Assembly: GCA_030272155.1 (NCBI GenBank)
Contig: CP126194.1
Location: forward strand, 1,054,001 to 1,118,000
DNA: 64,000 nt
DNA from: Tetradesmus obliquus
Lineage: Eukaryota > Chlorophyta > Chlorophyceae > Sphaeropleales > Scenedesmaceae
Reading direction: 5' to 3'
Shown here: in pieces, positions 48,549 through 59,114 of the stretch
Numbering within the stretch: the stretch's first letter is position 1
Layout of the letters: each line of letters starts with the position of its first letter
The notes under the pieces: model-generated
Seen by the model: only the letters and a program-made list of their open reading frames with translations
Told to the model about the DNA's origin: nothing
Databases searched by the model: none
Translations under genes and position numbers: made by a program

Positions 48549-48591
48549 AGCAGACCATAGCCTACAAAGGGATTGTAGGCTATGGTCTGCT
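48549..48591. other. Perfect 18-bp hairpin followed by T5
   Basis: AGCAGACCATAGCCTACA (48549-48566) is exactly complementary to TGTAGGCTATGGTCTGCT (48574-48591) with a 7-base loop, and TTTT follows. It sits 165 bases past the HR-lesion-like stop and about 185 before the RPI start. It could be a very young foldback insertion, a structured 3' UTR element or a small-RNA precursor. Confidence 0.9.
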
Positions 48592-48776
48592 TTTTCGTTG
48601 TAGGATGGCTCGCGCGGCACAACTAGATTACCTGGCAGCTGGTTTGAAAGGCCTCTGGGGTTGTGTTTTTGTGCACCCAGTAGTGGCACCAGCAGCACTG
48701 ATGCGTGATGGCCAGCTCAGCTGCAGCCACACGTCCGCTGGCGCTGATACTACCTTCACACCTGCTTCGTGTCGCA

Positions 48777-50598
48777 ATGGCCTCCCTCACTGCCAAGAGC
48801 CTGGTTGCAAGGCCTAGCGTTCGCCCCTTCACCTCTCGCAGGGTAGGTGTCTGCTTCTTCAATTGCCGCGCATTGAGCATCACGTAGCTGTATAGATGCG
48901 TTGAACAAGGATCAGCAGCCCCGCGGCGACGCAGAGGCGTTCTCACCAGTACACCCGTGCTGTTAGCTGCAGCAGCGTTGCAGGACTCAGCAGCAGCGTG
49001 ACGTCCTGCAAGCAACATCGATCATTTCCATCGCAAGCAAAACAGCAAATGGCTGAGACACCTGGCCGTTCCTAGCTTGAATTGTGCTGTGAGCGCTTCG
49101 TGCTGCGGTCCCCCTCACCTGCGCTCTGGCATCTTCCTCACCTGTGGCTGTGTTTATAAGCTTTGAGCTGTTTGACTAAAGGTGCACCTGCCTGCCGCCC
49201 CAGCAGACCTGCGTGGCTCCCATGGCAGCCCTGAGCCAGGATGAGCTGAAGCAGCAGGCAGCCTGGAAGGCCGTGGAGTACGTGAAGAGCGGCATGGTGG
49301 TCGGCCTGGGCACGGGCAGCACAGCTGCCTTCGCAGTTGACCGCATCGGCCAGCTGATGAAGGAGGGCACCCTCAAGGACATCATTGGTGTGCCAACCTC
49401 CATCCGCACCTATGAGCAGGCAAAGTCCCTGGGCATCCCTCTGGCCACTCTGGACGAGCAGCCAAAGATTGATGTCGCAATTGACGGAGCAGATGAGGTT
49501 GACCCCAAGCTGGACGTGGTCAAGGGCCGCGGTGGTGCGCTGCTGCGCGAGAAGATGGTGGAGATGGCATCCGCAAAGTTTGTGTGCATCGTGGATGACA
49601 CTAAGCTCGTGGAGGGCCTGGGCGGCAGCAAGCTGGCCATGCCTGTGGAGATTGTGCAGTTCTGCCACAAGTACACACTGAACAGGTGAGGCGGGCAGTA
49701 CAGCTGGTGCAGTTGTACAGCAGGAGTGGCAGTACATACACTGTAGTACTTAGCGCTGCACAGGCACAGGAATGCATATGCAGGGTGGTGGAAAAAGCAG
49801 CAGCAGCGCACGTGTTGTGGTGGTGTATCTCCAAATTGCTATAACAACAGTGGCAGGGCAGCACTGCTGCTGCTGAGCAGCAGCAGACTGAGCCTTGCAG
49901 GAGCGGTCAGAAAGCAGACACTGCAACTGCAGCGCAGTGCTGCTCAAGTGTACCACGGTGGTGGCTATGCAGCTCTGCTTGTTGCAAGTTATAACGGCGG
50001 CATCAGAAGCAGTGGCAGCCGATCTTGGGGCAGCAGCAGCACAGCACTAGAAGCTGGGCTGGACTGAGTCACTGTGAGGCAGCACTGCCAGGAGCTTGCC
50101 AGGAAGGCACAAACCGCTGCCAGCTGTGTCTTGCCAGTATCTCGTGGCAGTGACCGTGGCAAGCAGCAACTACAAAGCGACACAAGCCGCCATAGTACAG
50201 ATCATGGACTCACCACCTCGCTGCTGCTGCTGCTGTGCAGGCTTGCTGCGCTGCCGGAGGTTGCTGGCTGCCAGGCCAAGCTGCGCATGGAGGGCGACAA
50301 GGCCTACGTGACCGACAACAGCAACTACATCGTGGACCTGTACTTCGAGGTGAGAACAGCAGCAGCAGCAGCAACAGCAGCAACAGCTGACTGAACGTGA
50401 GGCCATGGAGGGTTGTTCAACACCTGCATCATGCACCTGTACTTGTGAGGCGTTCCTAGTCGCACGGTGGCAGCACTACTGTTATCGGCCTGCAGCGCTG
50501 CACCTAGAGACTTGCTGTATAGTGCTCATGCCAAGGACAGATGGCTAGCAGCCGGGTATTAACTGCAGGTTAGGGGGTCTCGTCTCTCAGTGAGCTGT

Positions 50599-50651
<53 letters not shown>

Positions 50652-50727
50652 CGCTTGCTGACAGGGCATGGCTGGTGGTACTGCTTGCCCCTGTTTTGAA
50701 CGACATGATGCCGAACATCATGCTGAA

Positions 50728-50760
<33 letters not shown>

Positions 50761-50914
50761 GCCACTGCCGCAGACGCCCATCAAGGACAGCGCGGCCGCC
50801 AGCAAGGCCATCCTGGCGCTGGAGGGCGTGGTGGACCACGGCCTGTTCCTGGACATGGTGGATGTGTGCATCATCGCGGGCAAGGACGGCGTGGAGGTGC
50901 AGGAGCGCAAGTGA
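48777..50914 (+). CDS. RPI1: Ribose-5-phosphate isomerase, plastid type, 4 exons
   Basis: The enzyme interconverts ribose-5-phosphate and ribulose-5-phosphate in the Calvin cycle and pentose phosphate pathway. Exons 48777-48842, 49204-49685 (49207 also possible), 50241-50349 and 50774-50914 join in phase to 265 residues. Exon 1 encodes a basic, Ser-rich probable chloroplast transit peptide (MASLTAKSLVARPSVRPFTS). The RpiA fold follows: ALSQDELKQQAAWKAVEYVK, the phosphate loop GLGTGSTAAFAVD, PTSIRTYEQAKSLGIPLATL, the catalytic IDGADEVDP and KGRGGALLREK. The last exons give DNSNYIVDLYFE and GVVDHGLFLDMVDVCIIAGK. All known catalytic motifs are intact, so it should be active. Codons are strongly G/C-ending, as expected of a highly expressed gene, and the coding part is free of homopolymer runs, unlike its neighbours. 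Confidence 0.97.
50594..50652. repeat. (GGCT)n microsatellite in RPI intron 3
   Basis: GGCT/TGGC repeats run about 14 times without interruption, in the intron 120 bases before the last RPI exon. Confidence 0.95.
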
Positions 50915-50980
50915 AGTGCGGCGTTGGCTGATCCCTTTTGAAGCTGGCGGATGCTTTGGAGAGTTGAGACGGCCGAATGG

Positions 50981-51232
50981 TGCAGGAGCGCAAGTGAAGT
51001 GAGCTGGCGCGCTTTGTTTGAGTGTTGGACAGTGTGCTGAATTGCAGCTGGCAAGCTGGCGGGTGCCGCGGATTGTTGGGGACGGGCTGGGCGATGCGGC
51101 AGCTGGCACCGCCCGAGGTGCAGGAGAAGAAGGATTGCGTTTTCAAGCAGAGGGCTGCCGCAGCTGACTGACTGGCGTTCCAGCAGGCTGCAGTCGTTGC
51201 AGACCGCACCAGAGGTGCACGAGAGCAAGTGG
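50981..51232 (+). repeat. Copies of the RPI last-exon end downstream of the stop
   Basis: The terminal GTGCAGGAGCGCAAGTGAAG (50895-50914 and onward) recurs exactly at 50981-51000, then as diverged pieces at about 51113-51133 (GAGGTGCAGGAGAAGAAG) and about 51209-51232 (GAGGTGCACGAGAGCAAGTG). Spacing is roughly 86-130 bases. Confidence 0.8.
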
Positions 51233-52109
51233 GCTGCATCTGCTGGATATCGGGTGTGAGTTGGGTTGTCGAGGAGAGGTTGACACAGCTGATCTGAAGT
51301 TGAGTAGCTGTGAGTGATGGGTACGGCTGTTGCTTGGCACGGTGGTACAGGAGGAGTCACTCGTGCAAGTACTGTGGCGCAAGCAATGTCGCTTGTGTCC
51401 TGTCTGTGTGCAGCTCTGGGTCACAGGATAGTTCTGCTTGGTGTCATATGGGGCCATGTTTCTTGGCGCAGCCTGCTGCGGTGTCAGCACTGCCTCTGCA
51501 TTCATGATCCTGCAGCCCTTCAAACGGGGGTGCCAGCCTTGCACCGAGTGCCCTGTGCCACGTTGGAGGCGCACTGTATCTTTGGTGCATGTGCACATGG
51601 TCAGGTAGCTGTGTGCCTCACTGCCTGCTTGTACGAGAGGTGTGCTGTATGATGCGCAAAACAGCAGCTGAGATGCTGCTGGGGGTTGCTGGTGGCTCGG
51701 GTCAGCAATGACGTGCTGCATCAGCATGTTGCACCACAGGGTTGGGCACGCGTGGGGTTGGGCATGCCATAATGGTCAGCATTCAGCCTGATCACGGCTG
51801 GCACCACATGCTGCAGCTTGCATGCCTCCGTGAACACAGCGCAGACATATGTAAGTGGTATATGTGTGACTGCCCTGGTACCTCGAGATACACCGGGTTC
51901 AAGCGGTTGCAAATCACTGCATTGGAAGCTCGGTGGCAGGTCAGCTGAGAGCATGTTAACCGAGAATTTACGGTGGTGTAAGTCTCGGTGTCAGTTTACG
52001 GGAAGCAAAAGTCTACAGACGTTGCAAGGTACACCATAGTACACAGAGCCCAAAGCACACACACTTCGCACGTTTGCTAGCGCTGTGCGCTGGCCACAAT
52101 CACACGAAG
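51233..52109. other. Intergenic, RPI to PLAC8 gene
   Basis: No gene or RNA was recognised in this 877-base stretch. It should include the PLAC8-gene promoter. Confidence 0.4.
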
Positions 52110-53335
52110 ATGTCCACGGGATCAAAGTACGTTCTAGAGCCCGATCTTGAGGGCGCGGACTGGCAGCAGCCTCGCAGGTAGGCAAGCAGGTGGCAGTGGA
52201 TACAGCACAGGTGGAGCTGGCCAAATCCATGCCAGTTCGCAGCAACTTGAGCTGAGCTAACGAGGTTATGAACATTTCGCAGTTGGAGGGGCCACTGGCT
52301 GTGCTGCCTGGGTCAGTGCCTGCCTGGAGACTGGTCTGCATGCTGCCTGACCAGCTTCCTGCCATGCATCTCCTTCGGGTGAGCACCAGTGCTGTGTTCT
52401 GCTGTACAGCGGCCCTTAGTACTGTGGCTATGTGCAGCACAGCATCTCTCTATACTGCTGAAGCTCAGCAGGGCACGAGGCTGGGAGCGTGATAGCCTGA
52501 CAAGAAAGCAGCACCTAGCTGCATGCTCAGCAGCGAGTGCTACATGCGCAACAGCCACCGTGTGCAAAAGCCGGCGCAAGGCAGTGCAACATCGTGCTCT
52601 ACTGCACTGGTCAACACTAGCAGTAGCTTATCACGCTGCTGCCTTGCGCCGTTGCGTCCTGCTCATCTCTTGCATGGTGTGCTGTGCGCCTGTTCCGCAC
52701 CTTGTCACTTCTCTTTGTGTGCATGTTTGTTGCGCTGCAGCTGGAGCTCTCACAGGGTGCTGCACAAGTCGCTGTGGCTTGAAGCACTGAAGTATGTGGC
52801 GGTGCTGGGCGTGGTCAACTGCATCTACTTCATCCTGCAAGTGACAGCCGACTTCACATGTGCCAAAGCAGCAGAAGCAGGCACCACACATGAGGACAGC
52901 ATGGAGAGGGTAAGTCTCTGCCACACAGCGTTTGCGTTTTACACGGTCGTTGTGCGGCTCGCAGTGTTGGTGTGTGCAGTGTATTGGGCGGTGTGTGTGG
53001 GCGGACCCAGGCGCAGGCAGCTGCGGCAGGAGCTGGGCATTCAACCAACAGACAGCAACGGGCAGTGCTGCCATATGGCACATGACAACAGCGAGCGCTG
53101 CAACGATGACTGCTGCTTGCACTACTGGTGCCTGCCGTGCGCGCTGTGCCAGGAGGCCCGCACGGTGCTGGCAGTGCAGCGCGAGCAGCAGCTGGCAGCA
53201 GCAAACACGCCGGCAGGGTACATGCTGCTGCAGGCACCGCTTGTGACGGATGCTGCTGGTATGAGTAGGACAGCAGCAGCAGCAGTGCCTGTCGGGACAG
53301 GCCGTGGTGCTGGGGCAGCTGCGCTGCCAGTGTAG
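52110..53335 (+). CDS. PLAC8-family cysteine-rich protein, 3 exons
   Basis: PLAC8 proteins are small Cys-rich membrane-associated proteins linked in plants to cell-size control and metal transport; no specific role can be given here. Exons 52110-52177, 52283-52378 and 52741-53335 join in phase to 252 residues. Exon 2 supplies the first half of the domain, WRGHWLCCLGQCLPGDWSAC and FLPCISFG. The second half is RCNDDCCLHYWCLPCALCQE in exon 3. Between the halves lie about 120 residues, more than the usual 50-60, with two hydrophobic segments (YVAVLGVVNCIYFILQV and VVVRLAVLVCAVYWAVCV). A GTAAGT at 52910 looks like a donor, but removing any intron to the nearby AGs breaks the frame, so I read through it. 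Confidence 0.85.
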
Positions 53336-53799
53336 GTTTTGCAAGGCGGATGAACAGCGGGTGGATGTGTTGGTGGGGGTGTGTATGGTTGTTTCCCGGC
53401 ACTAGCGTGCAAGCTGGTATGCCCAAGTTGATAGGTGGCAGAGTACGAGACATTGAGACTACTGTCAGCATCAAACCGTGGCGTGGTCTAACAGAGTGGC
53501 GTTGGTGTCCCAGGGGCTCCAGCTGTGCCATTGCAATAGTATGGCACCAGGGCGCCGCCCTGCGGCAGCTGTGCGACAGCTGCAATGTACTCGCCGTGCT
53601 GCAAGTCTGTGGTGTGCGTCGCAGTGGCCCTGTACCAATATGTCTGTTGACCAGCTGCTTTACATTGACTTACAATTCATGCCCAGCTGTTGCATGACAT
53701 GCCCATATTCCAGGTGGCTTCGCAGTTTCACATGTTCACACGTGCCATTGCAGCGCTGTTTCCATGTTGAGGCCGAGCAGCCACAACAAGGATAGGTGG

Positions 53800-54010
53800 C
53801 AGCATGTGCCCGCACAGTTGACTGCTTGACCTCATGCTGCTCACAATGGTGTGCGCAGTGACGGGAGCCTGAGGAAAGATATAAATGACAGCGGTTGCCA
53901 TGTCGCGCAGCAGGCTGTCACAGCCAGGATGTTTGTCAGGCCACTTGTTGAGCATGCGGTGCTGCCAGTGGCTTGAGCTGCTGCGTGGCATTCACTGCTT
54001 ACCTTGAATG
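53800..54010. repeat. Dispersed repeat, first of two copies
   Basis: Shares blocks such as GGAGCCTGA, GGTTGCCATGT and GGCTTG(A/G)GCTGCTG, in the same order and orientation, with about 54770-54990, about 970 bases away. The copies are strongly diverged. No coding capacity was seen. Confidence 0.65.
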
Positions 54011-54353
54011 GAAGACATCATTGCGGCTGCCAGTGGCTTGAGCTTGCCAGTTGCGCATCTTCACATATGTCAATGCAGCACCGTTGCCAGGTACTCGTTG
54101 TGGGTGTGCTTGGCAGTGCCAAGGCTACTTGCAGCCACCTAGTGATGTGCATGCCTTTGTGCATTTCCTCGCACTATTGCATTAGCATGGCTTGGCAGCA
54201 CTAGTGCTGCAGCTCCTGAATGCGCTGGCATGTGCATGTACAGCGCTGTATACATGGAGTTTGCAGAGTTTTCAGCATGCAAAGCAGATATGTGGTTTGT
54301 GATGTCCACCATTGCATGTCCACCATTGCATGTCCACCAGTGTTATTGCCTAT

Positions 54354-54542
54354 GTACAGCACTGTGGTTTGTGCTCAGATCTGCTTGATTTTGGCAGTTT
54401 TTGGTTTAACAGCGTTACGCCAGCTCTGGGGTACACCACAGCTGGTGTCAGCTCTGGGGTACACCACAGCTGGCTTAATGTTTACTGTTAAACCCAAGAC
54501 CACCAAACTCAAGCAGGTCTGAGCACAAACACAGTGCTGTAC
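54354..54542. mobile_element. Foldback / MITE-like element
   Basis: Arms 54354-54412 and 54485-54542 are inverted repeats of about 58 bases, with about 8 mismatches (roughly 86 percent identity). The 72-base centre contains a tandem duplication of GCTCTGGGGTACACCACAGC (about 54422-54477). There is no coding capacity. A target-site duplication was not evident, so mobility is inferred from structure. Confidence 0.65.
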
Positions 54543-54769
54543 AGGGGCAACAACCAGCCAGCACAACCAATCGGCCCCAAGCGCAGCTCAAACCCTGATC
54601 ACCTTTGTGAGGCATCGGTTTCGGCAGCACCCCGTTCAAAGTCCCCACAACTACTAGCACATGTGTTGGTTTCCATTGGCTGCGGCTGCCTGCTGTTCTG
54701 TTCTTGATGGTAAGTTCGACATGAGCAGCTTATGGTATGCCCGAGCAGCCACAACCTGGAAGGGTGTTG

Positions 54770-54990
54770 TGGTGTGCCCACACCGTTGACTGGTTGGCCT
54801 CATGCCGCTCTCAATGCTGTAAATATTGTGACCGGAGCCTGACTCAGGCTCGGATGACAGATATCATCTGCAATGGTTGCCATGTTGCTCGGCAGGCTGT
54901 GTGGTTGTGAGGCCAGCTGATGAGCATGGTGTGCTGGCTTGGGCTGCTGTCTGGCATGCACTGCGTATCTTTCATGCCATGTCAGAGGTC
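54770..54990. repeat. Dispersed repeat, second of two copies
   Basis: Direct-orientation partner of about 53800-54010. The two copies flank the foldback element. Confidence 0.65.
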
Positions 54991-55053
54991 CTTGTGGCTG
55001 AGATATGGCAGCCTGCGTAGGCATCGAACGAGCCTGCTACCTTGGGGTTTGAA

Positions 55054-55076
55054 TGGACTTTTAGCCTAAAAGTCCA
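55054..55076. other. 23-base palindrome
   Basis: TGGACTTTTAG, a single C, then CTAAAAGTCCA: perfect 11-base arms. Another ACTTTTA follows at once. Function unknown; it could be a protein-binding site or a remnant insertion end. Confidence 0.8.
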
Positions 55077-55939
55077 GACTTTTACCACAGGTCCAGCTCG
55101 ATGCACAATGCATGTGCTGCAGCTGCATGCTGCTGCCCCACCAGTTGTGCATGTGAGGAGTTCAGAAGTTCAGTTGGCACTTGTGTCAGTTGGCATGTGA
55201 CTGTATAAAGAATTGCAGGTGACACACATTGCAGTAGCACAATGCAGCATAATGCGTCACTCACATGTCTAGAAGTGGTCCCCCCAATGGCCACCGTGGC
55301 TGTTGAACCGCAGTTGTGCATGCTGCTCCTGCTCCTGTAACCTGTTCAAGTATTACCTGCAATCAATATACAACCTGGTCAGTGCCGTCCCCAGAAGCCA
55401 CGGTGCCCTGGGGGGCAACGGCACTGACGGTCTTCGACGCTCTTGTAGTCACTGGTGATTCTTGGAGTGACCTTGTCACTTGTTCCTTGTTGTGTTGTCA
55501 GTCCCAGCACAATTGTGTAGGTTTGTTGTTGTTTTCCTCACAAGGAAGCAGGAGAAGCAGCAGTGTAAATGGGGGATGCTGTATGCCTGCTTTACCGTTC
55601 CATACCACTGTCAATGATGGATTGTCTGCTCTAGAGACCATGTATGACCATGTTTCATTTTTGTTGTCCTTATTCAGACAACGGGCGCTCAGCGCTCCCC
55701 ATCGTCACTTTCGAGTGACTGTATGCAAAGCCCTGCAGTAACATTGCGCGTGTGGATGTGAAGCACACTGGTGCGAAGGTTGGTACCAGGAATCAGTTGA
55801 TCGGCTTGTGACACGTTTTACAGTCACTGTAACACTGAGTGTAAAGCATACTGCCTTCACTTAAAGCTGTGTCAGGCACCCCTGCTGCTGCTGATGCATG
55901 TTCTAGGAGCGTTAGAGAGCTGCATGCAACTGTGGGGCG

Positions 55940-57961
55940 ATGAATTTGCACTGCTTGAGTGTTAGTGACGGTCCAAACGTACTATTGTCACGAACACAGC
56001 AGCTGCGACCGTCTGGGGTTGTTGCCGCGCCTCGCCTGCTGCGGTGCCGTGCTCGGACCGCGATACATTACTCGTCCGACAATGAGGACCCGTTAGAGAT
56101 TCTGTTTGAGCAGGCGCTGCAGGCGCCAGTTGTGCAGTTGCCAGCAGCAACAACAGGAGGAGCAGCAGCAGCAGCAGCAGCACTCCCACACATAAAGCAA
56201 CATGCAGCCAGCGCTGGCACTAACTCTCCTTCAGATGCCATGCATATCAGCACAGAACACATACAGAGCCAGTCTGCCGAGCCTCTGCTGCTGCCAGGCC
56301 AGCAACACAGCCAACAGCAGCAAGCTCAACACAGCAGCAGCAGCAGCAGCAGCTTGCCACAGCTCAAGCTACGCCCCTCTCGCATGGACTTCAAGACGAT
56401 GTTTGGGCACCTGGTGCAGTGGAAGGCGCAGCACTTGAGCGCCCACGTGCCGCGCTTCTGCTTTGATGCGCCCGAGCTAGGCGCATGGGTGCGCTATGTG
56501 CGCAAGCAGCACAAGGATGGTGCCCTGGAGCAGTGGAAGGTCGAGCGGTGAGCACAGCAGCAGCAGCAGCAGCACAGCTGCAGCCTGCACATAGAGTGGG
56601 AGCTTTGGGGCAGCGCGCTGTTCATGACGGGTGTATAGATACTGCTGCCATCAATGCTCGCCACAGAAGATGTGCCTGTTGCTGTGTCACATGCCGCACA
56701 CGGTGTGACGTCACTGGGGCACTCATGTGCACCCGGGGTGGGGCTAGCGCTGAACAAACAGCAGCAGCAGCAGCAGCAGTAGCAGCCTCAGCAGCTGACA
56801 TGCGCATCCGATTTGTCCTTGTTCTCAACAGTCTGCATATGCTGCTTGCTGTTGGCTGCTGCGCACCCTGCAGGCTGAACAGCTTGCAGTTTGAGTGGGA
56901 GCTGCCGCCGCCGCAGCATTGCATTCGCTGCATCTTCACTGTCAACTCTCTGCACAAGCTGCTGTGCTGTGCTGCATTGTGTGCAGGCTGAACAGCTTGC
57001 AGTTTGAGTGGGAGCTGCCAGACCAGGAGGCGCGCTGGCACCACCTGTACCACCAGCTGCGCCGCTACAGGCTGCTGCACGGCAGCGGCAGGCTGCTGCG
57101 CAACGCCAGCGGCAGCAGCAGCGGCAGCAGCCAAGGGGACTGGGCAGCAGTTTCCAGGTAGGTGTAGGGCAAATCTAGTTGGCTACATGCAACAAACTAG
57201 CCAGGGGTAGCAGCGGTTGGTACGCGCTTGCTGCTGTGCTTCTCTAAGAAATTAGCAGGAGGCCCTTGTGGTGCTGTGACACCGTGTTGTTGGTTAGCAA
57301 TCATAGTGAAACTTTCAGCATGCATGAAGCTGGCTGCTGTGCCTGTCCACCTCATCCTGTGCTGCACGCGCCTGCTGTTTCAGCATTGCTTGAAGGTGCG
57401 AAAGTGTGCATTTACTTCGTCTATTTACATGCTGTGGTGCCTCCCAGGTGGCTGAGCAAGCAGGGCCGGCTGCTGGCCAAGCGCAAGCTCAGCGGCCGCA
57501 AGGTGGCCATGCTGCAGTTGCTGCAGGTCACGCTGCGGCTGCCAAAGCGCCTGGTGCACCGCACCGCACAGCTGCAGGCCCTGAATGGGCCAGAGAGGCG
57601 CAAGCTGCGTAAGAAATGGAAGCATGCAGATGCGGCTGCTGCGCAGCAGCAGCAGTGGCTGCGGCGGCAGGAGTGGCAGCAGCAGCGGGAGGTTGAGCGG
57701 CAGCAGCAGCTGGTGGTGAGTCGGCGGCTGGCGCTGCTGAGTAGTGTGCAGGGTGGAGTGCAGGGAGAGGCAGTACAGCAGCAGCAGCAGGAGCAGCAGC
57801 AGCAGGAGCAGCAGCAGCAACATCCCCTGTGGCAGCCTCAAGTGTTGGATGTGCTGCATGAGGATCGAGGAGCGGGCGTACGCCTTGCCAGCATGCAGTC
57901 TAGCAGCCAGCACATGCAGCAAGAACAGCACGTCGCAGCGCCTGTGCTGCAGCAGCAGCAT

Positions 57962-57995
<34 letters not shown>

Positions 57996-58008
57996 CTCTT
58001 GTGGTGCA

Positions 58009-58061
<53 letters not shown>

Positions 58062-58183
58062 GCACGCTGTTCTACCAGCGCAACTGCAGAGGGAGGAAAG
58101 CACGCCAGAAGACACGGCAGGAGAAGTGGCTGGCAGCGCAGCAGCAGGTGCAGCGGCAGGCACAAGGCTTTGATCAACAGTAG
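55940..58183 (+). CDS. Helicase-associated (HA) domain protein, 3 exons
   Basis: HA domains (PF03457-like) are expanded in algae and appear in proteins of largely unknown, probably nucleic-acid-related, function. Exons 55940-56547, 56987-57157 and 57448-58183 join in phase to 504 residues. The first 130 residues are a possible organelle transit region with low complexity. The HA-like part runs from about residue 148 to 290: KTMFGHLVQWKAQHLSAHVP, APELGAWVRYVRKQHKDGAL, WKVERLNSLQFEWELPDQEA, then WLSKQGRLLAKRKLSGRKVA. The LGxWVxxxR and FEW signatures are the basis for the call. The rest is poly-Gln, ending with a basic NCRGRKARQKTRQEKWLA segment. Intron 1 holds a copy of the exon 2 head. Confidence 0.78.
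56827..56934 (+). repeat. Copy of HA-gene exon 2 head in intron 1
   Basis: The exon 2 acceptor and first 35 bases (56980-57023, GCAGGCTGAACAGCTTGCAG and following TTTGAGTGGGAGCTGCC) recur at about 56868-56910. The preceding intron sequence is also shared between 56827-56867 and 56938-56980. The copy keeps the acceptor and the RLNSLQFEWELP frame. Confidence 0.88.
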
Positions 58184-59114
58184 TGTGCATGTGACTGGAC
58201 ACTGCGCAGTGTTCTGTGCCTCAGCCGAGCGGCTCACTGCTGCATGCCCGGCACTCAAGGCTGCATGCCTGCGGGCAGTTGTCTTACTGATACCGCGTGT
58301 GCTATTACAAAGCCGACCTGGTGGGAACGCTGTACTGAGTAACAGCTGGATGGAAGAAATACCCTTATTTGACAGGAGCGCTTGGACTTCCCACTTGGCA
58401 AGTGCTCGCAGCCGTGAGCCTGCCAGTCTCCTGTGGAGTAAACACATATTGCACAGGAGCTATCATTGCCCTTCACGTTGCATTCCATATCATTGCATCC
58501 CACGCAGTGTCTTATTCAAATCAGCCACTGGGATAATGCCAGCAGTGCTTCATAACGATCCTACCCACGAGTGCTACTCTGTGATACAGTTCAGTACAGC
58601 CACTGGCGGCTGCACTGCAGTGCAGAGGTCATAAGAACGAACATCACCCAGTTGCACATATGTGCCAGCATAACGTTATAAATACCTTATTAGATCATTT
58701 CCGAGCACTTTCGTGCTACTATCCAGGCACCTCCAGGCAAACGGGCGATGATGTGTTAGCCCTGTTTCAAAAGCATTTTCGCGGTCCCGCCAAAACTTCG
58801 TGGCAGCCATCATCCACGGCCGCTGATTGACATTTGCTTTACGTTGTTCTGGATGCTTGTAGTCTGATTTTTTTGAGAGCCTTACCTCAGCACACTACTT
58901 TACCTGTGTGCTTCCTTGCGTGGCTTTCATCGCAAAGGTTCGGCGATCGCAGTTATCACAAATTACGTATTCACTTGATCGTGATACACGTCTTCTTGTG
59001 GCCGAGCTCCTTGAAAAAGTAGCAGCTCAAGTTCAAGTTGCGAGCGGGTGATCCAGCCCTAACTTGCACGCACTGCTAAGCATAGGCGATAATCAAAGAG
59101 CTACATCAGTAGCC
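58184..59114. promoter_or_regulatory. Intergenic, HA-domain gene to MCM4
   Basis: No gene was recognised. The right part (58630-59110) is richer in A and T than its surroundings and probably contains the MCM4 promoter. Confidence 0.4.

Larger units (their letters stand above)
53336..55939. other. Repeat-bearing intergenic region, PLAC8 to HA-domain gene
   Basis: This 2.6-kb stretch has no recognisable gene. It holds two diverged copies of a 200-250-base segment, a foldback element and a short palindrome, listed separately. The repeated GTCCACCATTGCAT near 54305-54330 is a small tandem array. Confidence 0.5.

Noticed and set aside
48549..48596. Bacterial-type rho-independent terminator
   Set aside because: The flanking genes are intron-containing nuclear genes; the shape is noted as a hairpin of unknown function instead.
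51880..51920. GGGTTCAAGC resembling a tRNA B box
   Set aside because: No matching acceptor stem, D arm or anticodon arm could be folded around it.
52910..52964. Intron in the PLAC8 last exon beginning GTAAGT
   Set aside because: The nearby acceptors at 52964 and 52979 would shift the frame and lose the conserved second cysteine half.
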